A stretch of 64,000 nt of DNA from Granulicella cerasi (GTDB taxonomy: Bacteria > Acidobacteriota > Terriglobia > Terriglobales > Acidobacteriaceae). The translations under genes were made by a program, and so were the position numbers. Below the pieces are notes generated by a model. That model was given only the letters and a program-made list of their open reading frames with translations. It searched no databases and had not been told where the DNA came from. Positions 17,873 to 25,845 of the stretch are shown piece by piece (positions within the stretch are counted from its first letter, which is position 1; each line of letters opens with the position of its first letter). Location of the stretch: contig NZ_JAGSYD010000004.1 in the NCBI RefSeq assembly GCF_025685575.1, positions 124,001 to 188,000 of the forward strand. Reading direction: 5' to 3'.

Positions 17873-18743
17873 AGCAGGATGGTGGGCCGTCGCGGTGATG
17901 ACCACGGCGACCGTGATGCAGGCACAGCAAATTGTTGTTCCGACAGATCACTACGGCCCACCGACCACCTGCAAGCTCCGCGACAAATCAGGCGCACTGA
18001 CGCTGCCCGCGACTCCCGCCGACCCCGCGAAGATCGCCGCCGCACATGGCGAGCAAGGTATCGGCGAGGGTGTTCAACCTGCCGGAATGACCGTGCTGTC
18101 GTTCGACGAACCGGTGCAGAACCTGCAGTTCAGCTACGACGCCATGCGCGAGTACACCGACTGCGTCGGTACGCGGGGATGCTACTGGTCCGATCTGGAC
18201 GCACAGTATCGACGCGCCGAATCTACTTTGGCGGACCAGGTCAAGCAGGCGAAGAAGGGGGAGAAGCTCGCCGTCGTCATGGACATCGACGAGACCACGC
18301 TGAGCGGCTATTGCGAGATGCGCCGTGAAGACTTCCACTACGACGGCAAGGCCTTCAATGCGTGGGTGGTGAGCGAGGAAGCGAGCGTCGCAATCCCGGG
18401 AGCAAAGAGGCTCTTCGACGAAGCCAGGCATCTCGGCGTGACGGTCTTCTTCATCACCGGGCGCGACGGTGCGACCGAGCCTGGTAAGACGGTCGACCAG
18501 ACCGCACAGACGGCGCACAACCTGAAGCTGGCCGGATTCGACGGCTACGGTGGACTGTACCTGCGTCCTGCAGACATGCTGCATGGCAAGACGATCGCCT
18601 ACAAGTCCGCGATGCGCGAGAAGATCATCGCGCAAGGCTATCGCATCGTGATGAGCATCGGCGACCAGTGGAGCGACCTGCTTGGCGCCCCGCAGGCGAC
18701 GGTGAGCGTGAAGCTGCCAAACCCGATGTACTTCATTCCGTAA
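17862..18743 (+). CDS. HAD-superfamily acid phosphatase (class B/P4-like)
   Basis: Exported acid phosphatase of 293 residues in the HAD subfamily IIIB, resembling lipoprotein e(P4) and vegetative-storage-protein-like phosphatases. An N-terminal signal segment (about 1-21, ending MQAQ) is followed by the catalytic motif VVMDIDETTLSG with D141 (nucleophile) and D143 (acid/base); motif II is FFITGRDG and motif III lies in IGDQWSDLLG. No lipobox Cys was seen at the cleavage region. Its start overlaps the acyl-CoA ligase by 11 bases after a GAGGAG ribosome binding site. Likely substrates are phosphomonoesters such as nucleotides, but specificity is not shown. Confidence 0.87.
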   Translation: MRTKAGWWAVAVMTTATVMQAQQIVVPTDHYGPPTTCKLRDKSGALTLPATPADPAKIAAAHGEQGIGEGVQPAGMTVLSFDEPVQNLQFSYDAMREYTDCVGTRGCYWSDLDAQYRRAESTLADQVKQAKKGEKLAVVMDIDETTLSGYCEMRREDFHYDGKAFNAWVVSEEASVAIPGAKRLFDEARHLGVTVFFITGRDGATEPGKTVDQTAQTAHNLKLAGFDGYGGLYLRPADMLHGKTIAYKSAMREKIIAQGYRIVMSIGDQWSDLLGAPQATVSVKLPNPMYFIP

Positions 18744-18796
18744 CGACGGAAAGATATCAATCGCATCAAACAGGACATGCGCCGCATCCAAAGCGC

Positions 18797-19831
18797 ATGT
18801 CCCTTTTGTTGCGCGCGAAAAAGATTGAAGGCAAGTTTCAGAACCCAGCACCCACGGTGATGGCCGGGTTCAGTATGGCCTTCAAGGTGTTGCCGCTGTA
18901 CCTGAAGAACCGCGAAGAGAGCACACCGCGCAACGCGATTGGCCCTTTCCACACCGACAGCCTTATCTACGCGAGCGAGCCGCACACCGGCATGCGTCTG
19001 ACGTGGTTCGGACATTCTTCCGTGCTGCTCGAGATCGACGGCTTTCGCGTCCTGATGGACCCGATCTGGGAGAAGGGCGCTGGCCCATTCGGCGTCTTCG
19101 GCCCGAAGCGCTTCTTTGCGCCGACGATGCGACTGGAAGACCTGCCGCCACTCGACGTCGTGCTCGTCTCGCATGATCACTACGACCACTTCGGCGCGAA
19201 GACCCTGAAGCGTTTGAACGAGCTGCCACAAACCCTCGGCGCGCGCTGGGTCACGTCACTCGGCGTGGACCAACGCCTGCAGAAGCTCGGCGTGCCGACC
19301 GAGCGCATCACCGCGCTGAACTGGACCGAGACTGTAGAGCTTGGGCATGGAGAGCACAAACTCCGCGTCACCTCGTGGCCTGCACGCCATTTCTCCGGTC
19401 GCGGCCTGGGGGATCGCTTCAAGACGCTTTGGGGATCGTTTGTGCTGGAGGGAGAGAAGCACCGCGTCTACTTCGGTGCGGACTCCGGCTATTGGGACGG
19501 TTTTGCGGAGATCGGCGCGCAGTACGATCGCTTTGATTTGGTCATGCTGGAGATTGGCGCCTTCCATCCGCTTTGGTCGGCGATCCACCTTGGTCCCGAC
19601 AACGCGGCCAAGGCATTCGCTGACATGGGTGGCTCCGCGAAGTGCGGCGTACTGTTTCCAATTCATTGGGGGCTCTTCAACCTCGCACTCCACGCGTGGC
19701 GTCAGCCGATCGAGGAATTATTGTCACTTGAGGATGGAAAGGATCTGCGTCTCTGGTTACCGAAGCCTGGCGTGCCTACCGACTTTGACGCCGAGAACCC
19801 CTCTCGCGAGTTGTGGTGGAAGCAGTATTAG
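18797..19831 (+). CDS. MBL-fold metal-dependent hydrolase (NAPE-PLD/UlaG-like)
   Basis: Metallo-beta-lactamase-fold hydrolase of 344 residues with the layout of N-acylphosphatidylethanolamine phospholipase D-like and UlaG-like enzymes. Residues TWFGHSSVLLEIDG open the fold; the metal motif is SHDHYDHFG, with further His and Asp in ARHFSGR, FGADSGYWD and FPIHWG. The start chosen is ATG at 18797 (MSLLLRAKK); a longer reading from 18668 overlaps the phosphatase and lacks support. No signal peptide or membrane segment is evident. It is 53 bases after the phosphatase gene. The substrate may be a phospholipid, but this is inferred. Confidence 0.83.
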   Translation: MSLLLRAKKIEGKFQNPAPTVMAGFSMAFKVLPLYLKNREESTPRNAIGPFHTDSLIYASEPHTGMRLTWFGHSSVLLEIDGFRVLMDPIWEKGAGPFGVFGPKRFFAPTMRLEDLPPLDVVLVSHDHYDHFGAKTLKRLNELPQTLGARWVTSLGVDQRLQKLGVPTERITALNWTETVELGHGEHKLRVTSWPARHFSGRGLGDRFKTLWGSFVLEGEKHRVYFGADSGYWDGFAEIGAQYDRFDLVMLEIGAFHPLWSAIHLGPDNAAKAFADMGGSAKCGVLFPIHWGLFNLALHAWRQPIEELLSLEDGKDLRLWLPKPGVPTDFDAENPSRELWWKQY

Positions 19832-19971
19832 AATCAGTGGTTTGCGCGTCCTAACTTCGAGTTCTTCCTGATGCATGTGTTGCGTCAATGATTCGTGGCA
19901 AGTTGTACAACAGCAGGGATTTACTCAGCAAGCACGGCGCAGGAAAGTAAGGCGTGGCCGTGAGAAAAGGC

Positions 19972-20000
19972 TTGCAGGGCTGTGGAAAAGCCGGTACAAA
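19972..20000 (+). promoter_or_regulatory. Candidate promoter of small HTH gene
   Basis: TTGCAG (19972-19977) and TACAAA (19995-20000) with a 17-base spacer, 51 bases before the HTH gene start at 20052. The surrounding 220-base gap holds no other clear element. Confidence 0.4.
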
Positions 20001-20051
20001 AGGACACAACCGCCGGAAAAACCGGAAGACTCGCCTGAGGAGAAAGATACG

Positions 20052-20318
20052 ATGACTGCTAACACGCTGGGACAGGTTGCGGTTCGTGAAGTCATGGATA
20101 TCCGCCAGGCCGCGGAGTATCTCGGCATCAGCAGCGACACGCTGTATCGCTATGCCAGTGAAGGATTTGTGCCTGCGTTCAAGCTCGGCAACCGTTGGCG
20201 TTTCCGCAAGAGCCTGCTCGATTCGTGGATGGATGAGAAGAGCGGCGTAACGCCTTCGGTCGCCTTGGAAGATGCGGTGGATGCCACGCAGAAGAAGCCG
20301 ATGGGCAGAGCGCGTTAA
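20052..20318 (+). CDS. Small excisionase-type helix-turn-helix protein
   Basis: DNA-binding protein of 88 residues with a MerR/excisionase-type winged helix: VMDIRQAAEYLGISSDT, then LYRYASEGFVPAFKLGNRW (about residues 13-50). Such domains also occur in plasmid and phage excisionases, but no integrase or attachment site is nearby and the flanks are chromosomal, so a stand-alone regulator is more likely. ATG at 20052 follows GAGGAG; a longer reading from 19875 is rich in Lys/Arg and has no family support. A strong terminator follows at 20340. Targets are unknown. Confidence 0.8.
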   Translation: MTANTLGQVAVREVMDIRQAAEYLGISSDTLYRYASEGFVPAFKLGNRWRFRKSLLDSWMDEKSGVTPSVALEDAVDATQKKPMGRAR

Positions 20319-20339
20319 GAGCAGTTCAGGTCAAAAAAC

Positions 20340-20377
20340 GGCAGGCACGGGTGGAATTGCGTGCCTGCCATTTTTTT
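20340..20377. terminator. Bidirectional intrinsic terminator
   Basis: Nine-base stem GGCAGGCAC / GTGCCTGCC with a 12-base loop, followed by seven T on the plus strand and preceded by six A (six T on the minus strand). It ends both the HTH gene and the convergent metallophosphoesterase gene. Confidence 0.85.
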
Positions 20378-20406
20378 GTCGAAGTTATGGCGGTAAATCG
20401 CTGTAA

Positions 20407-21342
20407 CTATGCGCGTTGTAGCGTGATTTCGGTGATTTCCGCCGGGCAGTTGAAGCGGAACGGAACGCCGACGGTACCGACGCCACGATTCACGTAGAGC
20501 TTCATGTGCTCGAACTGGAAGGCACCCTGAACGTAATGCTTGCCGAGCGGAGGCAGTACGAGAGGGCCGACGCCTGGCAGTCGGATCTGCCCTCCATGCG
20601 TGTGGCCGGAGAGCATGGCGTCGATGAGTGGGAAGCGGGGATGCTTCACCACGTGATCCACGAAATCGGGCTCGTGCGCGAGCAGGATCACGGGAGCCTT
20701 CGGGTACAGCGGAATCGACATATCGAGGTCGGGAAGGCGGATGCTGGCATCGTCCGCGCCAGCGAGCCACAACAGGTCGGAGCCGCGCTCGAGAGCGAAG
20801 AAGCTGTCTACGAGGACAGGCGTCCGGTGGGCTTCCAGCGGCTCGATGACGCGGTTCGCGCCGACGGCGACGTCATGGTTACCGAGAATGCCGAAACGTT
20901 GCGGAGCCTTGAGCTGGCTGAGGATCTCCGCGCATTCACCGGCAGCCTGAGTGATTTTGCGCTGCGATCCGCCGCGGCTGACGAAGTCCCCGGTGATCAG
21001 CACCACCTCTGGATCCATCGCATTCACCTGTCCGATGACCTGTTCAAGGAACCAGGACTCGGTGAAGCCGTGCAGATGGAGGTCCGAGATCTGCACCATG
21101 CGGAAGCCGACGAAGGCGTCCGGCAGGTTGCGGATGGGCAGCGTGATTTTGGAGTGCACCAGCTCGTGTCGCGCCAACGTATTCGAGTAGGTGGCGAGTC
21201 CTGCAGCGGCGAGCCCGGCGGTCGTCAGGAACGCGCGGCGCGTATACGAGGGTGCACGGCCACTGGGCGCCGGCGCAAGGTGGATGCGGTCCTGGGGGCG
21301 CGTCGTGGTCAGCGTCTCACGGGGGGTGCTTTCGATGCCCAT
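20407..21342 (-). CDS. Metallophosphoesterase with Tat-type signal
   Basis: Calcineurin-like phosphoesterase of 311 residues, like YaeI/YkuE. The metal motifs run in order: DLHLHG, GDFVSRGG, GNHD, HEPD and GHTHGG. The N-terminus has the sequence RRAFLTTAGLAAAGLA (about 35-50), which fits a twin-arginine signal or membrane anchor, so the enzyme may act at or outside the inner membrane. Family members hydrolyse phosphoesters, including lipid A precursors in some bacteria, but the substrate here is unknown. It is divergent from the M24 peptidase gene at 21435, with about 90 bases between them. Confidence 0.87.
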   Translation of the reverse strand: MGIESTPRETLTTTRPQDRIHLAPAPSGRAPSYTRRAFLTTAGLAAAGLATYSNTLARHELVHSKITLPIRNLPDAFVGFRMVQISDLHLHGFTESWFLEQVIGQVNAMDPEVVLITGDFVSRGGSQRKITQAAGECAEILSQLKAPQRFGILGNHDVAVGANRVIEPLEAHRTPVLVDSFFALERGSDLLWLAGADDASIRLPDLDMSIPLYPKAPVILLAHEPDFVDHVVKHPRFPLIDAMLSGHTHGGQIRLPGVGPLVLPPLGKHYVQGAFQFEHMKLYVNRGVGTVGVPFRFNCPAEITEITLQRA

Positions 21343-21434
21343 AGGTCATGATACCGGTCGTTGTGCGAATCATTCCAGCGGGAGTGGTGGGTTCTGGTAC
21401 GTGTTGCGGAAATCCAACAAGCAGCCTGCGTAGA

Positions 21435-22538
21435 ATGACCGGGATGCGATTTGCCGAAAGACGAAAGCGCGCGTTAGCGACCGCTGCCTTTGAGGGGCTT
21501 GATGGGCTGCTCGTGACGCATGGAGCGGACGTACGTTGGCTGAGCGGATTCACGGGCTCGAGCGGAGCCGTGGCGCTGCGCAAAGGCTCGCCAGCGGTGC
21601 TGTTTACCGATGGCCGTTATACGACGCAGGCCAAGGCCGAAGCTGCTGGAATGCGTGTGGTGATCGGCAAAGGCTCTCCCGGTTTGCTCGCGACAAGGTG
21701 GTTGACTGAACGCGCGGCGCGGAAGGTCGGCTTCGATGCGGCGCAGACCTCTGTGGCGGAGTTTGAAACATTCCGCAAAGCCGTACCTGCGGAGGTTCGT
21801 CGCGGATTTTTCGTCGCGAAGGCCGAGTTCGTCGCCAAGCTGCGCGAGGTGAAGGACGCCGACGAGATTGCGAAGATGCGCTCAGCCGCGGCGCTCGGCT
21901 GCAAGGTATTCAACGAGAACCTTGAGGCGCTGCTGACGGGCGCGGAGTCTGAGGCGGAGTTTGCTCTGCGGCTGGAGGCTGCGGCCAAGCGCGGCGGGGC
22001 CGAGGCGATGAGCTTTGACACGATCGTTGCTGGGGGCGAGCGGTCGGCGCTGCCGCATGGCCGGGCGAGCGCGGCGAAGCTGCCGAAGCGTGGATTTGTG
22101 ACCGTGGATTTCGGTGTGGTGCTCGACGGCTACTGCTCGGACATGACGCGAACTGTGTTTCGTGGCAAGGCTTCCAGGCGTGAGCGCGAAGTGTATGATT
22201 CCGTGCTGGAAGCGCAGGTTGCGGCGGTCAATGCGGTACGCGCGGGCGTGACTTGCGGCGAGATTGATGAGGCTGCGCGCAGCGTGTTGCGCAAGGCGAA
22301 GCTCGACAAATGGTTCACGCATTCCACCGGGCATGGCGTAGGGCTGGAGATCCACGAAGGCCCCCGCGTGGCGGCTCACCAGAAACAGCAGCTCGTCGAG
22401 GGTATGGTGATTACGATCGAGCCGGGCGTTTATCTACCCGGCGAGTTCGGAATGCGCATCGAAGATACGGTGGTGGTGAACCACGATGGATGCGAGGTCA
22501 TCACTTCTGGCAGCCCGAAGGTTTGGACTCAGCGGTAG
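21435..22538 (+). CDS. M24 family aminopeptidase (Xaa-Pro type)
   Basis: Metallopeptidase of 367 residues with an N-terminal creatinase-like domain (GLLVTHGADVRWLSGFTGSS) and a pita-bread catalytic domain. The five metal ligands are visible in TVDFGVVLDGY, SDMTRT, HSTGHGVGLE, TIEPGVY and RIEDTVV. It would remove an N-terminal residue before Pro, in the cytoplasm. The start at 21435 is ATG with a poor ribosome binding site; ATG at 21444 is equally possible. It is followed by accB, accC and a small membrane gene on the same strand, an arrangement seen around acetyl-CoA carboxylase in several bacteria. Confidence 0.88.
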   Translation: MTGMRFAERRKRALATAAFEGLDGLLVTHGADVRWLSGFTGSSGAVALRKGSPAVLFTDGRYTTQAKAEAAGMRVVIGKGSPGLLATRWLTERAARKVGFDAAQTSVAEFETFRKAVPAEVRRGFFVAKAEFVAKLREVKDADEIAKMRSAAALGCKVFNENLEALLTGAESEAEFALRLEAAAKRGGAEAMSFDTIVAGGERSALPHGRASAAKLPKRGFVTVDFGVVLDGYCSDMTRTVFRGKASRREREVYDSVLEAQVAAVNAVRAGVTCGEIDEAARSVLRKAKLDKWFTHSTGHGVGLEIHEGPRVAAHQKQQLVEGMVITIEPGVYLPGEFGMRIEDTVVVNHDGCEVITSGSPKVWTQR

Positions 22539-22550
22539 GGAAGTTACACT
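22523..22550 (+). promoter_or_regulatory. Candidate promoter for accB
   Basis: TTGGAC (22523-22528) and TACACT (22545-22550), 16 bases apart, at the end of the M24 peptidase gene and upstream of accB at 22605. Confidence 0.35.
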
Positions 22551-22604
22551 AAGCAGGACAGTTTCTCGAAGTACGCATGTTTGCGAAAAGGACAAAGGAA
22601 GAAG

Positions 22605-23099
22605 ATGGCATCTGCACAGGATTTGAAGGATTTGCGCGAGTTGGTGGAGTTCCTGAAGGCCAACGAGATCGCGGAGTTTGAGCTGGAGCGCGAAGAGGTA
22701 AAGATTGCGCTGAAGTTTGCGAGCGCGATCGTCCAGCCTGCGGCCCAGATCACGTACGCGGCTCCTGCAGCAATGGCGGCGGCTCCAGTGGCTGCTGCTC
22801 CTGTAGCGGCACCGGCGGCAAGCGCTCCCGCAGCTGCTGCACCGGCAGCAGATGACCTCGCTGGTGCGCACATCGTGAAGTCACCGATCGTGGGCACGTT
22901 CTATGCGGCGCCTTCGCCGGACGCTGACACGTTCGTGAAGCTGGGTGACAAGGTATCGACCGGCAAGGTGCTTTGCATCGTGGAAGCGATGAAGCTGATG
23001 AACGAGATTGAATCGGATGGCGCGGGCGAGATTGTGAAGATTTTCGTCGAGAGCGGTCAGCCGGTGGAGTACGGTCAGCCGTTGTTTGCGATCAAGTAG
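22605..23099 (+). CDS. accB: Acetyl-CoA carboxylase biotin carboxyl carrier protein
   Basis: BCCP carries biotin for acetyl-CoA carboxylase, the first step of fatty-acid synthesis. The 164-residue protein has an N-terminal helical region, an Ala/Pro-rich mobile linker (about 43-83), and a C-terminal biotinyl domain with the biotin-accepting motif EAMKLM, whose Lys is residue 130. ATG at 22605 follows a good GGAAGAAG ribosome binding site; the longer reading from 22581 is not needed. It is 19 bases before a small membrane gene and then accC. Confidence 0.96.
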   Translation: MASAQDLKDLRELVEFLKANEIAEFELEREEVKIALKFASAIVQPAAQITYAAPAAMAAAPVAAAPVAAPAASAPAAAAPAADDLAGAHIVKSPIVGTFYAAPSPDADTFVKLGDKVSTGKVLCIVEAMKLMNEIESDGAGEIVKIFVESGQPVEYGQPLFAIK

Positions 23100-23118
23100 T
23101 CTCAGTACCGGAGGAAGT

Positions 23119-23376
23119 ATGGCGAGTCTTCTCGACAGACTGATAAAGCTCTGTGATGAACAGAAGCACGATCCAAAGCTGACGATCATTATCTTCAGCT
23201 TCCTCCCACTCTCATTCGTGATTGATTTAGCGCACCACTGGCGCAGTATTGGTTGGGAGTTTTGGAAACCTGCACTTTTGTTGGCGTTCATTCTTTTCGC
23301 GAGTTTGTCGGCAGTATGGCGTGAAATGCGTTGGATGAAAGCGCAGCATGAAGATAAGGCCGCACTCCCTAGCTAA
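23119..23376 (+). CDS. Small membrane protein between accB and accC
   Basis: Unrecognised protein of 85 residues with two likely membrane segments (about 20-37, [17 protein letters not shown], and 48-66, [19 protein letters not shown]), ending in a charged tail. ATG at 23119 is preceded by CCGGAGGAAG, one of the strongest ribosome binding sites in the window, so translation is likely. It stands between accB and accC with short gaps (19 and 11 bases), in what is probably one operon. Its function is not known; a role in acetyl-CoA carboxylase is only suggested by position. Confidence 0.65.
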   Translation: MASLLDRLIKLCDEQKHDPKLTIIIFSFLPLSFVIDLAHHWRSIGWEFWKPALLLAFILFASLSAVWREMRWMKAQHEDKAALPS

Positions 23377-23387
23377 GGACGGATTTG

Positions 23388-24731
23388 ATGTTTCGTAAGG
23401 TTTTGATTGCTAACCGTGGTGAGATCGCTCTGCGCGTGATTTCGGCGTGCAAGGAGATGGGCATTCGCACGGTCGCGGTGTATTCGGAGGCGGATCGCAA
23501 TAGCCTTCATGTGAAGTTTGCCGATGAGGCGATCTGCATCGGGCCGGCGAAGTCGTCGGAGAGCTATCTCAATGTGCCGGCGATCATCTCGGCCGCGGAG
23601 ATCACCGGCGCTGAGGCGATTCACCCGGGCTATGGCCTGCTGAGCGAGAACGCGAACTTCGCCGAAGTGTGCCGTGTGTCGAACATCAAGTTCATCGGGC
23701 CGCGTCCTGAAGTGACACGCATGATGGGTGAGAAGTCGACGGCGCGCTCGACGATGAAGGCGGCTGGTGTGCCGATCCTGCCGGGTTCCGATGGCATCCT
23801 CACGGATGTCGACGATGCGCTGAAGACGGCGAAGTCGATTAAGTATCCGGTGATTCTGAAGGCGGTGGCTGGTGGCGGCGGACGCGGTATGCGTATCGTG
23901 CGCACGCCGGAAGAGCTGCCTGACCTGTACAACGCTGCCTCGACCGAAGCGCTAAACGCGTTCTCGAACGGCGACCTGTACATGGAGAAGTTCATCGAGC
24001 GCCCGCGCCACATTGAGTTTCAAGTGTTGGCCGACGAGCACGGCAATGTGATGAGCCTGGGCGAGCGTGAGTGCTCGATTCAGCGTCGTCATCAGAAGCT
24101 GATCGAAGAGGCTCCGTCGTTGCAGGTAACGCCCGAGCTGCGCAAGAAGCTGGGCGACACGATTGAGAAGTCGTTGAAGGACATCGGCTACTGGAACGCG
24201 GGTACGATCGAGTTCCTGATGGATGAGGACGGCGAGATCTACTTCATTGAGATGAACACGCGTATTCAGGTGGAGCACTGCGTGACCGAGATGGTGACGG
24301 GGGTCGATCTGGTGAAGGCGCAGTTGCGCATCGCGGCGGGTGAGAAGCTTTCGGAGATCGTTCCTTCGGTGCCGGAGATTCGTGGCCATGCCATCGAATG
24401 CCGCATCAACGCGGAGCATCCGGAGAAGTTCACGCCGAGCCCCGGCAAGATCACGGTGTTCAACGTGCCGGGCGGTAATGGTGTGCGTATCGACACGGCT
24501 CAGTATCAGGAAGGCGTGGTGCCGCAGTACTACGACTCGATGATCGGCAAGCTGATCTGCCACGGCAAGGACCGCGAAGAGGCGATGGCGAAGACGCAGC
24601 GTGCGTTGAGCCAGTTCGTGATCGAAGGCATCTTCACGACGATCCCGCTGCACCAGCGCATCTTTCAGGACGAAGATTTCCAGAAGGGCGACTTCGATAC
24701 GAAGTTTATGGAGCGCTTCCTCGGGAAGTAA
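23388..24731 (+). CDS. accC: Acetyl-CoA carboxylase biotin carboxylase
   Basis: Biotin carboxylase carboxylates the biotin on AccB with ATP and bicarbonate. The 447-residue protein has the ATP-grasp fold with the N-terminal [14 protein letters not shown], the Gly-rich loop [12 protein letters not shown] (about 160-171), the [13 protein letters not shown] segment and the metal-binding [15 protein letters not shown] region. The start is ATG at 23388, preceded by AAGGACGG; a TTG one codon earlier is not preferred. A terminator follows at 24753. The carboxyltransferase subunits are not in the window. Confidence 0.96.
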   Translation: MFRKVLIANRGEIALRVISACKEMGIRTVAVYSEADRNSLHVKFADEAICIGPAKSSESYLNVPAIISAAEITGAEAIHPGYGLLSENANFAEVCRVSNIKFIGPRPEVTRMMGEKSTARSTMKAAGVPILPGSDGILTDVDDALKTAKSIKYPVILKAVAGGGGRGMRIVRTPEELPDLYNAASTEALNAFSNGDLYMEKFIERPRHIEFQVLADEHGNVMSLGERECSIQRRHQKLIEEAPSLQVTPELRKKLGDTIEKSLKDIGYWNAGTIEFLMDEDGEIYFIEMNTRIQVEHCVTEMVTGVDLVKAQLRIAAGEKLSEIVPSVPEIRGHAIECRINAEHPEKFTPSPGKITVFNVPGGNGVRIDTAQYQEGVVPQYYDSMIGKLICHGKDREEAMAKTQRALSQFVIEGIFTTIPLHQRIFQDEDFQKGDFDTKFMERFLGK

Positions 24732-24752
24732 TCGATCGACATTCACAAGCGG

Positions 24753-24780
24753 AACCCGGCCATGGCGCCGGGTTTTGTTT
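24753..24780 (+). terminator. Intrinsic terminator after accC
   Basis: Stem AACCCGGC / GCCGGGTT (24753-24760 with 24767-24774), six-base loop, then a T-rich run. It ends the acc operon. Confidence 0.75.
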
Positions 24781-24863
24781 CTGATGGATGCTGCCTCTTG
24801 CGCAGCATGGCGTTATAGGCGCACACTGTCGGCCTTTCCCGGAGTCGTGCGCAGGAGTGAGCG

Positions 24864-25490
24864 ATGAAGTTTCCGAAGCTGTACGTGATTCTCGATGTGG
24901 AGACGCTGGAGCGTCGTGGGTTGCGGCTGAGCTGTGTAGCGGGCGAGTTGGCGCGTGCAGGTGTGGAGCTTGTGCAGCTTCGCGACAAGCAGGGCTCGCC
25001 GCAGGATGTGCTGCGCCGTGCGGCTGAGGTGGAGCGTGAGTTCGCGGGGACGCAGTGCCGTCTGGTGATGAATGATCGTGCCGACCTTGCGGTGCTGGCG
25101 GGTTGGACAGGCGTTCACGTGGGGCATAAGGACATGCCGCCGGTCGCGGTGCGCGAGGTGCTGTCGGGCGCGTTTGTGGGCGTCTCGACGCACGATGGGG
25201 AGCAGGTGAGAGCTGCCGATGCAGGCGAGGCGGACTACGTGGCAATCGGGCCGGTGTTCGCGACGTCTACGAAGCTCGATGCGGAGCCGGTAGTCGGGTT
25301 GGACGGCGTTCGGAAGGCGCGTGCACTGACGTCCAAGCCGCTGGTGGCGATTGGCGGGATCACGCTCGAAAATGCGCGGAGCGTGATCGACGCAGGCGCG
25401 GACTCTGTGGCGGTGATCAGTGCGCTGTTCGTGCCGGGCGAGAGGCCGGGTAAGGTTGCGGAGGAGTTGATCGCGCGACTGAGCAGCTAA
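24864..25490 (+). CDS. thiE: Thiamine-phosphate synthase
   Basis: ThiE joins the hydroxymethylpyrimidine pyrophosphate and thiazole phosphate moieties to form thiamine phosphate. The 208-residue TIM-barrel protein has the family runs VQLRDKQGS, MNDRADLAVLAGWTGVHVG (pyrophosphate and metal binding), VGVSTHD, YVAIGPVFATSTK and AIGGITLENA, in the usual order. ATG at 24864 follows a GAGTGAGC stretch. No TPP riboswitch was recognised in the 130-base gap upstream. It ends four bases into the convergent membrane-protein gene. Confidence 0.93.
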   Translation: MKFPKLYVILDVETLERRGLRLSCVAGELARAGVELVQLRDKQGSPQDVLRRAAEVEREFAGTQCRLVMNDRADLAVLAGWTGVHVGHKDMPPVAVREVLSGAFVGVSTHDGEQVRAADAGEADYVAIGPVFATSTKLDAEPVVGLDGVRKARALTSKPLVAIGGITLENARSVIDAGADSVAVISALFVPGERPGKVAEELIARLSS

Positions 25491-25777
25491 CGAGCGGCGG
25501 CGACGCGTTTCTCAAGAGCGCGGAAGCGGCGATAGGTGGAAAGCAGGCTGACGACGAGCCATGCCGCGAGAAAAATTCCCAGCTGGAAGAAATCCATCTT
25601 ACTGCCGCCGCGCCTGCTGGCCATGACGGACAAAAGATAGAGGAAACCAGCGCCGAAGACGACGCGGATCGCCACATTCTTCGCCATGTACACGGCGATT
25701 CCTGAGTTGACCTGTTTGCGATCGACTTCGAGGCGTTTTTGCTGGAAGTCTTCGAAGGATTTCGGCATGGGTTTCAT
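25487..25777 (-). CDS. Small membrane protein
   Basis: Hypothetical protein of 96 residues with two likely membrane helices (about 28-46, MAKNVAIRVVFGAGFLYLLS, and 58-78, FQLGIFLAAWLVVSLLSTY). The charged N-terminus (FEDFQQKRLEVDRKQ) would be cytoplasmic. ATG at 25775-25777 is chosen over a longer reading to 25876; ATG at 25768 is also possible. It is convergent with thiE and divergent from the amino acid permease at 25846. No function is proposed. Confidence 0.6.
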   Translation of the reverse strand: MKPMPKSFEDFQQKRLEVDRKQVNSGIAVYMAKNVAIRVVFGAGFLYLLSVMASRRGGSKMDFFQLGIFLAAWLVVSLLSTYRRFRALEKRVAAAR

Positions 25778-25845
25778 CTCAGCTAGGTTTTCATGGCCGT
25801 CGGCCGCTGTCCAGCGCGGTTGTGCTGTGCGGAGAGGCCGCCGGG

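Noticed and set aside
20052..20318. The HTH gene as part of a prophage or integrated element
   Set aside because: No integrase, phage gene, direct repeat or tRNA-linked insertion was seen around it.
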